Part shown: positions 8,773 through 17,491 of the stretch, in pieces
How the letters are laid out: the number at the start of each line of letters is the position of its first letter
Position numbering within the stretch: the stretch's first letter is position 1
Program-made: the position numbers and the translations under genes
Notes under the pieces: generated by a model
Databases searched by the model: none
Seen by the model: the letters and a program-made list of their open reading frames with translations, nothing else
What the model was told of the DNA's origin: nothing
Assembly (NCBI GenBank): GCA_964385405.1
Contig: CAYLOT010000011.1
Span: forward strand, 18,442 to 82,441
DNA: 64,000 bases
Source: CAIZGX01 sp964385405
GTDB lineage: Bacteria; Bacteroidota; Bacteroidia; Flavobacteriales_D; Sanyastnellaceae
Direction of reading: 5' to 3'

Positions 8773-9504
8773 TTCTTTTCTGGCTCTCAAGACAAAGTTT
8801 TGTCCCAAATAAACACGACGAACTTGTTCATCAGAAGCCAATTCTTCAGCGCTTCCCGATTTCAAAATATTTCCGTCGTACAACAAGTAAGCGCGATCGG
8901 TTATTGTTAACGTTTCTTGCACATTGTGATCGGTAATCAATATTCCAATATTGCGTTCTTTCAACTTCCAAACAATGCGTTGAATGTCCTCAACCGCAAT
9001 AGGATCAACGCCTGCAAAGGGCTCGTCTAACAAAATAAATTTCGGATCGGTTGCCAAGGCACGTGCAATCTCGGTTCTTCTGCGTTCACCGCCACTTAGA
9101 TGATGTCCAATGTATTTTCTTCTTTCTGTCAATCCAAACTCCTCCAACAAAGCATCCAACTTCTCAGATTGCTCTTGCTTTGAAAGTCCTGTTAATTCAA
9201 GCACCGCTTTTATGTTGTCTTCAACAGACAAGGAGCGGAAAATAGAAGCCTCTTGCGGAAGATATCCAACACCCAGTTTAGCTCGTTTAAACATAGGCAT
9301 ATGCGTAATCTCGGTTTCGTCCAACAAAACCTTACCTAGGTTTGGTTGAATGAGTCCCGTTACCATGTAGAAACTCGTGGTTTTTCCAGCACCATTCGGA
9401 CCAAGCAACCCAACAATCTCGCCTTGTTCAACATGAAAAGACACGTCTTTTACAACGGTGCGCTTTCCGTAAATTTTTTGAATGTTTTCGGCCCTTAACT
9501 GCAT
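8770..9504 (-). CDS. lptB: Lipopolysaccharide export ABC transporter ATPase LptB
   Basis: A 244-residue ABC ATPase. Walker A is GPNGAGKTT (35-43), the signature is LSGGE (136-140), and Walker B is FILLDEPFAGVDP with D160/E161. The strand MVTGLIQPNLGKVLLDETEIT and the GERRRTEIARAL sequence are characteristic of LptB rather than general importers. LptB powers LptFG-LptC-LptA movement of lipopolysaccharide to the outer membrane; the partner genes are not in this window. It is followed 16 bases upstream on the same strand by rnhB. Confidence 0.93.
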   Translation of the reverse strand: MQLRAENIQKIYGKRTVVKDVSFHVEQGEIVGLLGPNGAGKTTSFYMVTGLIQPNLGKVLLDETEITHMPMFKRAKLGVGYLPQEASIFRSLSVEDNIKAVLELTGLSKQEQSEKLDALLEEFGLTERRKYIGHHLSGGERRRTEIARALATDPKFILLDEPFAGVDPIAVEDIQRIVWKLKERNIGILITDHNVQETLTITDRAYLLYDGNILKSGSAEELASDEQVRRVYLGQNFVLRARKE

Positions 9505-9520
9505 AGTGCGAAAATAGGCA

Positions 9521-10120
9521 TCAAAGTCCTTCTATTTGCAATTGCTTCGGTAAAAGCGAAAAGGTCATGCGGTGGTGCTCGCACGCGCCAATCTCGGCAA
9601 TGGCCGAACGATGTGCTTTCGTGGGGTATCCCATATTTCTATTCCACGCGTATTGAGGAAATTTTTCGTGCAGCTTCAACATAAATTCATCGCGATGAGT
9701 TTTCGCTAATACAGACGCAGCAGCAATGTTCAAAAAACGTGCATCGCCTTTAATCATGCATGTGTGGGAATATCCATCCAGTGCATAAAATCGGTTTCCA
9801 TCTACCAATAAATGCGAAGGTTTAGCTTGAAGTTGAAGCGCTGCGCGCTGCATGCCTGTGATTGACGCGCGAAGAATATTCAACTCGTCTATTTCCTTGG
9901 GCGATAAAAACTGAACGTTCCAAGCAACGGCTTCACGCTCAATAATCGGACGAAGGATGTTGCGGTTTTTTTCCGACATCTGTTTCGAATCGTTCAACAA
10001 CGGATGTGAAAAACCTTCCGGAAGAATTACTGCCGCCGCCACTACAGGCCCCGCTAAACAACCCCTTCCGGCTTCATCTAACCCTGCTTCATTGCAATCT
10101 GTGTGATAAGGCAGCATCAC
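9521..10120 (-). CDS. rnhB: Ribonuclease HII
   Basis: A 199-residue endonuclease that cleaves RNA in RNA/DNA hybrids and removes misincorporated ribonucleotides. The RNase HII signature GLDEAGRGCLAGPVVAAAV is present near the N-terminus, with acidic residues D15 and E16. HLLVDGNR and SVLAKTHRDEFM carry further active-site residues, and NMGYPTKAH is a typical C-terminal motif. The start could be either of two adjacent ATG codons. It overlaps the upstream esterase stop by four bases. Confidence 0.95.
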   Translation of the reverse strand: MMLPYHTDCNEAGLDEAGRGCLAGPVVAAAVILPEGFSHPLLNDSKQMSEKNRNILRPIIEREAVAWNVQFLSPKEIDELNILRASITGMQRAALQLQAKPSHLLVDGNRFYALDGYSHTCMIKGDARFLNIAAASVLAKTHRDEFMLKLHEKFPQYAWNRNMGYPTKAHRSAIAEIGACEHHRMTFSLLPKQLQIEGL

Positions 10121-11157
10121 TCGCGCTTGATTTTTTTCGCAGAGCCGTCACTCATTCGAACAATGTATATTCCTTGCGACAATTCACTTTTTTCTATCAC
10201 TCGGCCTTGTAGATCGTAGTACGCAATCGGGACAACTTTTTCGGCATTCGTTAGCCCTTCAACACTCATAGGGGCCATGGTAATCGTGGAAAAAAAATTC
10301 CAAATTTCTTGACTACCGTCGAAGTCCTGACATGTGGCACCCGTAATCGTTAATGGCGTTGTACCCGGCCAAGTGTGACCTCCTCCTGAAACTTCAATGT
10401 ACCAATTGTCGTGTTCGGCGCATCCTGAATAAATGGTCTTGCTAGCGGTGCAAAGATCAAATAGATTCGAGTTGGCAATGTTATTTGTGGAAGTGGAAGA
10501 ACAGCCGTCTTCCGTTTTCCAAAAGTTCAATGTTTCTGGAACGCTCGTCAATACGCCGAATGTAGGGTATTGACCGGGAGATCCATCAAAAGGCACTACA
10601 AAATCCAATGTTCCGTGAATGTGAAATGTAGGAACAGGCCTTGTCGGATTAATATTCTGAAGCATCACTTCCGTCATGGTTCCTGCAACAGAGGCTACCG
10701 CTGCGAATCGATCCGACAGATTCCCTGCCAAGGCATAACTAAAAATTCCACCATTCGAAAATCCACATGAATAGACGCGTTGAAAATCTATAGCCTCTGT
10801 AGCTAAAAGGTAATCCAACAACGCGTTAATAAAACCAATATCATCGACATCTGTAGGATCTTGCCAAGCGTTCCAATGGTTAATTCCATTCGCATCTGGA
10901 AGCCCTTGCGGATAAACAACATAAAACTTCGCAACATCTGCAACCGCATTCATTTCCGAATAACCCATCTGAAAATTCATGTTGTTGGTATATCCGTGAA
11001 AATTGAAGACCAGCGGTCTATTTCCAGCTGGCATATTCGGCGGAGTGTATAAAATGTACTCCCGAGTTACGCCGTTGTAATCGAAGGAAAACGTTGTTTG
11101 TGCATGCGCCGATTGAAAGGCAATCAGCAACAAGAGAAAAGTTAGGGATGTGCGCAT
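10117..11157 (-). CDS. Secreted PHB depolymerase/feruloyl esterase-family hydrolase with type IX sorting tail
   Basis: A 346-residue secreted alpha/beta hydrolase. The start chosen is MRTSLTFLLLLIAFQSAHAQ, a clear signal peptide; a longer frame to 11190 would run through the tonB terminator. The oxyanion segment is VFNFHGYTNN, the nucleophile S134 is in CGFSNGG, and D185 (GTLDFVVPF) and H261 (GGGHTWPG) complete the triad, as in the LpqC/PHB depolymerase family. The end (YYDLQGRVIEKSELSQGIYIVR then basic residues) is a type A sorting domain for type IX export. Substrate unknown: polyester, feruloyl or acetyl esters are all possible. Confidence 0.88.
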   Translation of the reverse strand: MRTSLTFLLLLIAFQSAHAQTTFSFDYNGVTREYILYTPPNMPAGNRPLVFNFHGYTNNMNFQMGYSEMNAVADVAKFYVVYPQGLPDANGINHWNAWQDPTDVDDIGFINALLDYLLATEAIDFQRVYSCGFSNGGIFSYALAGNLSDRFAAVASVAGTMTEVMLQNINPTRPVPTFHIHGTLDFVVPFDGSPGQYPTFGVLTSVPETLNFWKTEDGCSSTSTNNIANSNLFDLCTASKTIYSGCAEHDNWYIEVSGGGHTWPGTTPLTITGATCQDFDGSQEIWNFFSTITMAPMSVEGLTNAEKVVPIAYYDLQGRVIEKSELSQGIYIVRMSDGSAKKIKRE

Positions 11158-11169
11158 AGTCAAAAATAA

Positions 11170-11197
11170 AAAAGGGCCGGCCGAAGCCAACCCTTTT
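11170..11197 (-). terminator. Rho-independent terminator of the exb-tonB operon
   Basis: On the minus strand AAAAGGG-TTGGC pairs with GCCGG-CCCTTTT around a TTCG loop (a stable UUCG tetraloop), followed by TTTTATTTTTG. The 12-pair stem, the tetraloop and the U-tract make this the clearest terminator in the window. It starts 19 bases after the tonB stop. Confidence 0.92.
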
Positions 11198-11215
11198 CAG
11201 TAAAGTATTTAGCGA

Positions 11216-12124
11216 TTAATTATCTGCTAGTGTGAATTTAATCGGAATTGTCAAAAATACACGTTGCGAAACCCCGTTTTGTTTTCCTGGGTTGAACTTG
11301 CCTAATTTCTTACAAGCTGCCAATGCTTCTCTATCCAATCCTTTTCCTCCTTCAACACCACGTGTTACGGTGAAATTAGAAGGTGTTCCATCTTTCTCAA
11401 CAACGAAGTTTACGAATACTGTTCCTTCGATGTTCTGAGATTTTTCTTGCTCAGGGTAAGTGATGTTGTTGTACAAAAACTCATACAACGCTTTCTCTCC
11501 ACCCGGGTAAGCCGGCATCTCTTGAACAAACGTTAACGGCGCTTCAACCTTATCGTTCTTGGTATCTACAGGCGTATAAACCGCAATCGCATCAGATGGT
11601 CCCATTGGGCCTTCTTCACCTTCAGTGGTTTCGTCGGCAATCTTTTCATCCTTCAATTTATCTTGAGAAGGTGGAGGGGTCTCTACGTTCTCTTCAATAA
11701 CGATTGAGGTAAATTGAATTTGACGCACACTTGGGGGTGGGGGTGGCGGCGGTGGGGGTGGTGGCGGTGGGGGTGGCGGTTCGTTCGGATCCGTTGGTGG
11801 AGGCGCAATCATTTCTGCGTTCATTTCCACCTTCACCTCTTTTTCCTTCTTTTCGCCCTTGGCTAGAATGACTGGGGTGATTAACGCACCAGATACCAAG
11901 AAGATACCCGAGAACACGGCAATGGCCAAAACTCCACCATACATTGTACGTATTCTATACGCTCCATAGGCTTTGTTTTTGTTTTCGAACACCTGCTCAT
12001 TACGATCCGATGCCATAATGCTGTTCCAGCCCGCCTCAAAACCAAGGAACGTAACTACAGCTGCTGCTGTAGCCACAGCCACCAGGTCGGAGTGGTTGCT
12101 TAGAAAATCAGTTACTGCTGACAT
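11216..12124 (-). CDS. tonB: TonB-type energy transducer
   Basis: A 302-residue protein passing proton-motive energy to outer-membrane TonB-dependent receptors. Residues 1-60 are a polar N-terminus with a hydrophobic stretch, then a membrane helix at about 65-88, a linker with 16 consecutive prolines (116-131), an acidic spacer, and a C-terminal TonB domain (about 205-302) with PAYPGGEKALYEFLYNNITYP and GTVFVNFVVEKDGT. It is the last gene of exbB-exbD-exbD-tonB and ends in a strong terminator. The proline tract is encoded by a G-rich repeat on the opposite strand. Confidence 0.93.
   Translation of the reverse strand: MSAVTDFLSNHSDLVAVATAAAVVTFLGFEAGWNSIMASDRNEQVFENKNKAYGAYRIRTMYGGVLAIAVFSGIFLVSGALITPVILAKGEKKEKEVKVEMNAEMIAPPPTDPNEPPPPPPPPPPPPPPPPSVRQIQFTSIVIEENVETPPPSQDKLKDEKIADETTEGEEGPMGPSDAIAVYTPVDTKNDKVEAPLTFVQEMPAYPGGEKALYEFLYNNITYPEQEKSQNIEGTVFVNFVVEKDGTPSNFTVTRGVEGGKGLDREALAACKKLGKFNPGKQNGVSQRVFLTIPIKFTLADN
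11733..11779 (+). repeat. G-rich simple repeat (poly-proline codons of tonB on the other strand)
   Basis: Sixteen consecutive NGG triplets occupy this stretch. Four runs of five G lie at 11733-11737, 11739-11743, 11754-11758 and 11769-11773, with T and C as the only interruptions. This matches the general requirement for an intramolecular G-quadruplex on the template strand of tonB. Confidence 0.8.
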
Positions 12125-12171
12125 AATGGTTTGCTTTAATAACGTGCAGTACAGGGCTACACGTCAATCGT

Positions 12172-12843
12172 TCATTTCAATTTTAATTCTGCTACTTTTT
12201 CTGGTGAAAGGAATAGCAAGGCCTCACGTGCTTCCATGTCCATAATGGCGCGTTTCTTCACGTTCGTGATGTTCAATTCATCAATTGCATTCACAACGTT
12301 CTTCCACTTAGTGGTAGGCATTGTTTTCACAATTACGAATGGTGCTAAAGAGTCGTTTGTAACATCGGCAATCAAGTCTTTGTATCGAAGATTAATTTTT
12401 TCATCCTCATCATGAGAACCGCTTTTCTTCAACTCTTCTCTTTGCTGATCTTTCAAGGCATTTACACGCTCAACTACATTTTTATTTCTTTCAAGTAACA
12501 TTACGCGTAAACCGTCTTTCGAAAAATCTGACTTTTCCAATTTGGTTGTGTCCTTTCTAAATTTTCCATGGTAGTAGAAAATCTCTTCATCAGTCTCACC
12601 CAAAATAATGGTCGTTGCCAAATCATCATCGAGTTTCGTCTGATCGTCTTTGTTTTCTACCTCTTTTGGATAAACAATCTCCAAGGTCTTTGGTTTGCTC
12701 AGTGAGGTTGCCAAAATGAAGAAGGTCAAGAGAAGGAACGCCAAGTCAACCATCGGCGTCATATCCATGCGCACCGGGCTCTTCTTGGGTCTCTTTTTCC
12801 CGCCTTTTTCGTGGCCACCACCACCTTCTATTATTTCTGCCAT
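12172..12843 (-). CDS. exbD: ExbD/TolR-family biopolymer transport protein (second copy)
   Basis: A 223-residue protein with a basic N-terminus, one membrane helix (about 31-48, MVDLAFLLLTFFILATSL) carrying the conserved Asp33, and a long periplasmic domain. Both ExbD proteins here are larger than the roughly 140-residue proteobacterial form. ExbD with ExbB forms the proton-driven motor that energises TonB. It lies between the other exbD (25 bases) and tonB (47 bases), so it belongs to the same operon. Confidence 0.92.
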   Translation of the reverse strand: MAEIIEGGGGHEKGGKKRPKKSPVRMDMTPMVDLAFLLLTFFILATSLSKPKTLEIVYPKEVENKDDQTKLDDDLATTIILGETDEEIFYYHGKFRKDTTKLEKSDFSKDGLRVMLLERNKNVVERVNALKDQQREELKKSGSHDEDEKINLRYKDLIADVTNDSLAPFVIVKTMPTTKWKNVVNAIDELNITNVKKRAIMDMEAREALLFLSPEKVAELKLK

Positions 12844-12868
12844 AACATGTTTGTTCTATACGGTTGAA

Positions 12869-13525
12869 TTATTTGGAACCAGATTCCAAAGTAGTCACCA
12901 TGTTAAATTGGAAAATATTCTTGTCGCGGAACACGTCAACGACCTGTTCTACTTTCTCGTAATCGGTAGTTCCGTCTGCTTTAATTGCATAACGTAAAGC
13001 TTTATCGCCTTTGATGTCTTTCGGTTCTAAACCGTGTTTTTCGGCATCGGCCATAAACGCTTCGTAACCACTCTGAATCCAATCTCCCAATTCATTGTTT
13101 AATGAATCGGTAGGAATACCAGGGGTTTGTGCGTCAAGTGCTGCTCTTGTCTTTTCGTCGGCACTTAAGTACTGACTTAGGTTGTTCAAAGGCATTCCAC
13201 ACATACCTAATAAAGCGAACTTGCGTGCTTCGTCTTCGGTAAGTTTTAATTCGGGATGTCTCTGAACCATTCGCGTTAACATTTCTCTGCGAATATCCTT
13301 TCCGGCAAGGTCGAAGAATACTCTTCCCTTTTCGTCCACTGTAATTTGCATCACTTTCTCTGGCAACAACAATTCAGAAGTTGCAGCAGGAACGTCTACA
13401 ATAACAGGTTCATTCGGACGGAATTTCGCAGTGAGAATAAAGAACGTTACCAACAAGAAACCAAGGTCAACCATCGGCGTCATATCCAAGCTTGGAGCGC
13501 TTTTGGGCATCTTGAGTTTCGGCAT
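12869..13525 (-). CDS. exbD: ExbD/TolR-family biopolymer transport protein (first copy)
   Basis: A 218-residue protein with the same architecture as its neighbour: SLDMTPMVDLGFLLVTFFIL gives the membrane helix with Asp20, followed by a periplasmic domain with a large insertion (about 65-165) rich in charged residues. The N-termini of the two ExbD proteins are alike while the periplasmic parts differ. This suggests an old duplication with separate partners, or a mixed dimer in one motor. Confidence 0.92.
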   Translation of the reverse strand: MPKLKMPKSAPSLDMTPMVDLGFLLVTFFILTAKFRPNEPVIVDVPAATSELLLPEKVMQITVDEKGRVFFDLAGKDIRREMLTRMVQRHPELKLTEDEARKFALLGMCGMPLNNLSQYLSADEKTRAALDAQTPGIPTDSLNNELGDWIQSGYEAFMADAEKHGLEPKDIKGDKALRYAIKADGTTDYEKVEQVVDVFRDKNIFQFNMVTTLESGSK

Positions 13526-13560
13526 ATTCTTAAATATTAATAATTAAGTAAAAACTTGAA

Positions 13561-14382
13561 TTAGTGCTTTGAAGCAAATGTTTGAGTAACTGTGAAGTTA
13601 GCCTCGTCCATTGCGAAAGTCATACTGTCAATACGAGTATTGAAGAAGTTGTAAAGGATAATCGCAATCGCAGAAGCCATGATACCCAAGAACGTATTGA
13701 TCAAGGCTTCAGAGATACCTAACGAAAGTGCAGTTGCATCCGGAGCACCAGCAGTAGCCATAGCTTCGAACGAAGAAATCATACCTTTTACTGTTCCTAA
13801 AAGACCTACAAGTACTCCTAAAGATCCGCAAGTAGAAAGGATAACCAAGTTCTTTGAAAGCATTGGCAATTCTAATGCAGTAGCTTCTTCTAACTCTTGT
13901 TTGATTGCTGTAACTTTCGCCTCTTTGTCTAAAGTTGTGTCTTCAGACATCGCTTTATACTTCAACAAACCTGCACGCAAAACAGCTGCTACAGATCCTC
14001 TTTGCTTGTCGCAAGCAGCTAAAGCTCCGTTTACGTCGTTGTTGGCTAACATAGCACGAACGTTGTGAACGAAAGCAGAAACGCTTCCCTTTCCTTTCGC
14101 CATCATAATGCTAATGAAACGCTCAATGAAGAAAATGATTACAATCAAGTTAACCGCGATAAGAATAGGTACAATGAATCCACCTTTGTGAACAGTTCCT
14201 AATACGTTTAATGGATGACCTTTTACTGGGTCTCCGCCTTCAAAGTTTGCAGTATCACCCAATACGAAGGTGAATAATGCCCAACCGGTTAACAACGCAA
14301 TAGGAATAGCGATGTAAGGGAAAATTGAACTGAAGTTAAAGCCGTTTTCTTGCTTAACTGTAGGACTTGCTTTTTTGTTCAT
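13561..14382 (-). CDS. exbB: ExbB/TolQ/MotA-family proton channel
   Basis: A 273-residue inner-membrane protein. Membrane segments lie at about 20-42, 75-95, 175-200 and 215-245. The conserved MotA/TolQ core is seen in LPMLSKNLVILSTCGSLGVLVGLLGTVKGMI and the Ala/Thr-rich SEALINTFLGIMASAIAII helix. It forms the channel with the two ExbD proteins. It is the first gene of the operon; an inverted repeat and a -7-like box lie in the 60 bases upstream. Confidence 0.94.
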   Translation of the reverse strand: MNKKASPTVKQENGFNFSSIFPYIAIPIALLTGWALFTFVLGDTANFEGGDPVKGHPLNVLGTVHKGGFIVPILIAVNLIVIIFFIERFISIMMAKGKGSVSAFVHNVRAMLANNDVNGALAACDKQRGSVAAVLRAGLLKYKAMSEDTTLDKEAKVTAIKQELEEATALELPMLSKNLVILSTCGSLGVLVGLLGTVKGMISSFEAMATAGAPDATALSLGISEALINTFLGIMASAIAIILYNFFNTRIDSMTFAMDEANFTVTQTFASKH

Positions 14383-14421
14383 GTCTGTGTTGATTTATTA
14401 TCTATTGTTTTATTCGGGCAA

Positions 14422-14452
14422 CGAAAATAAGGAAGTTTGTTCAATTTTGAAC
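14422..14452 (-). promoter_or_regulatory. Possible exbB promoter with overlapping inverted repeat
   Basis: On the minus strand the box TATTTTCG (14422-14429) fits TAnnTTCG. At 14439-14452 the sequence GTTCAA-TT-TTGAAC (plus-strand reading) is a perfect 6-base inverted repeat covering the area where a -33 element would be. This is a plausible operator position. The regulator is unknown. Confidence 0.35.
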
Positions 14453-14580
14453 ACCCCCTCGAAATCTTCATCTTTCGTTAACATTCTACAAGAATAACGA
14501 TTCACCTCCTCATTATTCCCTTCGATATGTTTTCGGTAATAATTATTGAAGTAGAGGCCGATTTGCTTCAAGGAACGGCA

Positions 14581-15447
14581 TTAATACATTTGATGCAATT
14601 TCGCTCGAACGAAACGGCTAACAGTTATATACGTACTGAACACACCTACGAGCACGCTAAGTGTGATGAGCAAAGCGCCTAATTTCCAGAATCCACCTCC
14701 GTCGAGCAAAATCTGGATAATGTCTCCCAACGCTTGCTGATTGAAATACAAAATAAGCGATATCGCCAACCAGGCAATGGTTGAAGAGAGTAAGGCATTC
14801 TTCAGGCTTTGCCATAAAAACGGACGCTTAATAAACCACGGTGTAGCGCCCACCAATTGCATACTTCGGATAATGAGTCGTTGAGAAGAGATGGCTAATT
14901 CAACCGTATTCATAATAATGAAGGCGGAAATGATTAAGAACAAAATAACGATTCCGCCAATGATGGCGCCCCATTTCGAAATGTTCTCATTCACCGATTG
15001 AAGAAGGGTCTTCTCGTAACCAACATCTTTAATAATCGGATTCTGCTTGCATGCTTCCACGAAAGCGTCTACCGTTGGGCCATCGGCCTTTTCAGGATTT
15101 ATCTGAACGTCAATTGACGCTGGAAGGGGATTGTACCCAAGAACCTGAACGAAATCTTCACCAATTTCTTTGCTGTACTCCGCTTCTGCCTGTTCACTTG
15201 AGGTATAAGAAACTTGGGAGGCGATTCCGCCTCCCTCGATTTCCTTCTTAAAACTTAATATTTGTTCCTCGCTCACTTCATCGTTCAATAGAAGCTGCAC
15301 CGTGAATTGCGATCGAATGTGATCAGACACTTGCAATGCTACTAAATAGAACACAAGAAAAATTCCAACCATTAGCAAAACCAGCGTAGACCCTGCAAAT
15401 GCAGAGATGCGGGAAATACTACTTGCTGAAGTACGAACGAATTGCAT
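14581..15447 (-). CDS. ftsX: Cell division protein FtsX
   Basis: A 288-residue FtsX-family protein. It has an N-terminal membrane helix (about 18-40), an extracellular domain (about 45-155), and three more helices at about 160-182, 210-232 and 250-275, the usual FtsX topology. FtsX with the ATPase FtsE activates peptidoglycan hydrolases at the septum. No ftsE is adjacent, so FtsE must be encoded elsewhere. It is four bases downstream of an FKBP isomerase gene that itself overlaps mltD. Confidence 0.9.
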   Translation of the reverse strand: MQFVRTSASSISRISAFAGSTLVLLMVGIFLVFYLVALQVSDHIRSQFTVQLLLNDEVSEEQILSFKKEIEGGGIASQVSYTSSEQAEAEYSKEIGEDFVQVLGYNPLPASIDVQINPEKADGPTVDAFVEACKQNPIIKDVGYEKTLLQSVNENISKWGAIIGGIVILFLIISAFIIMNTVELAISSQRLIIRSMQLVGATPWFIKRPFLWQSLKNALLSSTIAWLAISLILYFNQQALGDIIQILLDGGGFWKLGALLITLSVLVGVFSTYITVSRFVRAKLHQMY

Positions 15448-15451
15448 GTTT

Positions 15452-15898
15452 TTACGATACAGAAACTACGTGTCCTTTGAAGAACAAATTCTCGCCAGCC
15501 AACGGGTGGTTGAAATCTATAACAACAGAGTTCAAACGCACTTCTTCAACAACGCCTTGTACCTGATGTCCTTCGGGGGTTTGCATCGGAATTACTTCAC
15601 CCACAGCAAACATCTCCCCGTCGAACTCTCCGTCTTCCTCCATGAATTCACTTTTCGGAAATTCCATGAAATATTCTTCTTGCTCTTCTCCATAAGCCTC
15701 AGCGCATGGAATGCTTATGCGAAATTCGTCGCCCACCTTCAATCCCTCTAAGCCCTTCTCGAACCCTTCAATCATTGGATCAACCTTGAACGTGAACTTC
15801 ATAGGCCCATGCTCTTGGGTTGTTTCTACCAACTCTCCGTTTTCATCGTCGATGAAAAGCTCGTAATTCACCTCTACGGTGGCTCCTTCTTTTATCAT
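15452..15898 (-). CDS. FKBP-type peptidyl-prolyl isomerase, SlyD-like
   Basis: A 148-residue protein of the SlyD/FkpB type: VEVNYELFIDDENGELVETT at the start, MIEGFEKGLEGLKVGDEFRISIP for the FKBP core, an inserted flap domain, then VVIDFNHPLAGENLFFKGHV, which is typical of SlyD-like enzymes. There is no signal peptide, so it is cytosolic. It lacks the His-rich metal tail of E. coli SlyD. Its start overlaps the mltD stop by four bases. Confidence 0.93.
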   Translation of the reverse strand: MIKEGATVEVNYELFIDDENGELVETTQEHGPMKFTFKVDPMIEGFEKGLEGLKVGDEFRISIPCAEAYGEEQEEYFMEFPKSEFMEEDGEFDGEMFAVGEVIPMQTPEGHQVQGVVEEVRLNSVVIDFNHPLAGENLFFKGHVVSVS

Positions 15899-17475
15899 TT
15901 CTTTTTGATTTTAATTTTCTGTCCTACTTGTATTTTGTTTGGGTTTAACCCCTTGTTCAACTTAACTATTGATTCAACTGAAACTCGGTTTTTAGAGGCT
16001 ATGCTCGAAAGGCTATCTCCAGACTTCACAGTGTAATAAACGTACTCTTCTTTTGGTGTAGCAGGCTTCGGAGGCGTTGGCTTCGGGTCTTCAACTGGCG
16101 GTGCTACCTTCGGTGTATTCGTTGAAGTTGTATCTGCAGGTTCAGTTACTTTCGGGATGGTAATGGTCTTTTTAACCTTTACTTTCACCTTAAGGTTCTG
16201 TCCAACTTTCAAGGTAGACGATTTCAATTTGTTCCACTTCTTTATATCTGAAGAAGTAACGCCATATTTAGATGAAACACTTTTTAACGTTTCGCCTTTC
16301 TTCACTTTGTGCGTTTTCCATTGGTCTTCCCAAATTACTTTCGTGGTCTGCCCCGCTCCGCCATCTGCCGAAGCTGTATCTGCTAGAACTGGCTCTGGTT
16401 CTGGTTTCTTCACCTCACTGGCCAAATAAATATCTTTCTCGTGCACCAAGAAATCTCCAATTTTCTCAACAGGCAACATCAAATAGTGTTTCTTTCCGTT
16501 ATCTGGAATTTCTTTCAATTTATAGGTTCCATTCAAGTATGTAATCTCTTCGATTGGAAGATTAATGCTCTTCGATACAACCTCAAAATCAACTCTTCCT
16601 GTCACATGAATCGTATCGGTCTCGAAATAAGACATGGAAGCTTTCTTCGGAAAAATGTTGTGTTCTGTAGAGTAATTCATGATGTAGTTCACCGCAATAA
16701 ACGCTGGAACATATCCTTGTGTTTCCTTTGGAAGGTATTGCTTAATTGCCCAAAAATCTTTCTTCCCATTGGCGCGACGAATCGCTTTGTTCACGTTTCC
16801 AGGACCGCTGTTATAGGCCGCCAATGCAAGATTCCAGTCCCCGAAAGTGTTGTATAAAAATCGTAAGTACTTGCATGCAGCCTCCGTTTCTTTAATGGGG
16901 TCGAAGCGCTCGTCTTGATAGCTTGTAATGTCGAGACCGTACATTTTTCCGGTTCCTGGCATGAACTGCCAAAGACCAGCAGCACCGGCTCTTGAAATTG
17001 CAGTCGGGTTCAATGCAGATTCAACGATGGCGAGATATTTCAATTCAAGCGGAATGTTATACCTCGCAAGTGCATCTTCAATTAGCGGGAAATAAAGTTG
17101 AGACAAACCTAAAACCTTCGCCGTAACGTCTCTTCTTCTTACAGAATAAAGGGCTATAAAGTCGCGGACATTTTCATTGTAAACCAAATCGAACGGACTC
17201 TCTCTGTCCAAGACTTTCATGCGCTCACGCGTTAGCTCCTCTGGAAAAGTCGGCACTAAATCTGTTGGATAATCATATGCGTTTTGAATATCTGGATCCG
17301 CAGAAAAACAGAAATGATTCAAATAACTCGCTACAAGCATTCTATCGATTTCATCTATCTCTTCTTTCTTTAATCCAGCTACCTGACGATCTTGCAGCGT
17401 ATCCTTTGGAAATTCCAAGGCATAAACGCTCCAAAACGAAAGCACGCCAAGCAATGCTGTAAATAATTTTTTCAT
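15895..17475 (-). CDS. mltD: Membrane-bound lytic murein transglycosylase D
   Basis: A 526-residue secreted enzyme that cleaves glycan strands to anhydro-muropeptides. A signal peptide (1-19) is followed by a lytic transglycosylase domain (about 125-270) with catalytic Glu152 in AIVESALNPTAISR and the supporting GAAGLWQFMPGTG and LALAAYNSGPGNV motifs. Two LysM peptidoglycan-binding modules sit at about 388-431 and 480-524, joined by a Pro/Thr/Lys-rich linker. Unlike E. coli MltD there is no lipobox. It heads the mltD-FKBP-ftsX operon, and three inverted repeats lie upstream. Confidence 0.94.
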   Translation of the reverse strand: MKKLFTALLGVLSFWSVYALEFPKDTLQDRQVAGLKKEEIDEIDRMLVASYLNHFCFSADPDIQNAYDYPTDLVPTFPEELTRERMKVLDRESPFDLVYNENVRDFIALYSVRRRDVTAKVLGLSQLYFPLIEDALARYNIPLELKYLAIVESALNPTAISRAGAAGLWQFMPGTGKMYGLDITSYQDERFDPIKETEAACKYLRFLYNTFGDWNLALAAYNSGPGNVNKAIRRANGKKDFWAIKQYLPKETQGYVPAFIAVNYIMNYSTEHNIFPKKASMSYFETDTIHVTGRVDFEVVSKSINLPIEEITYLNGTYKLKEIPDNGKKHYLMLPVEKIGDFLVHEKDIYLASEVKKPEPEPVLADTASADGGAGQTTKVIWEDQWKTHKVKKGETLKSVSSKYGVTSSDIKKWNKLKSSTLKVGQNLKVKVKVKKTITIPKVTEPADTTSTNTPKVAPPVEDPKPTPPKPATPKEEYVYYTVKSGDSLSSIASKNRVSVESIVKLNKGLNPNKIQVGQKIKIKKK

Positions 17476-17491
17476 GATTTCCCTTTATAAT

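Noticed and set aside
11158..11190. N-terminal extension of the esterase to 11190
   Set aside because: The extension runs through the tonB terminator hairpin and adds residues before an obvious signal peptide.
11733..11779. CRISPR-like repeats
   Set aside because: It is a run of proline codons with no spacers.
14581..15447. An ABC transporter permease pair with a nearby ATPase
   Set aside because: The topology and extracellular domain are those of FtsX, and no ATPase gene is adjacent.
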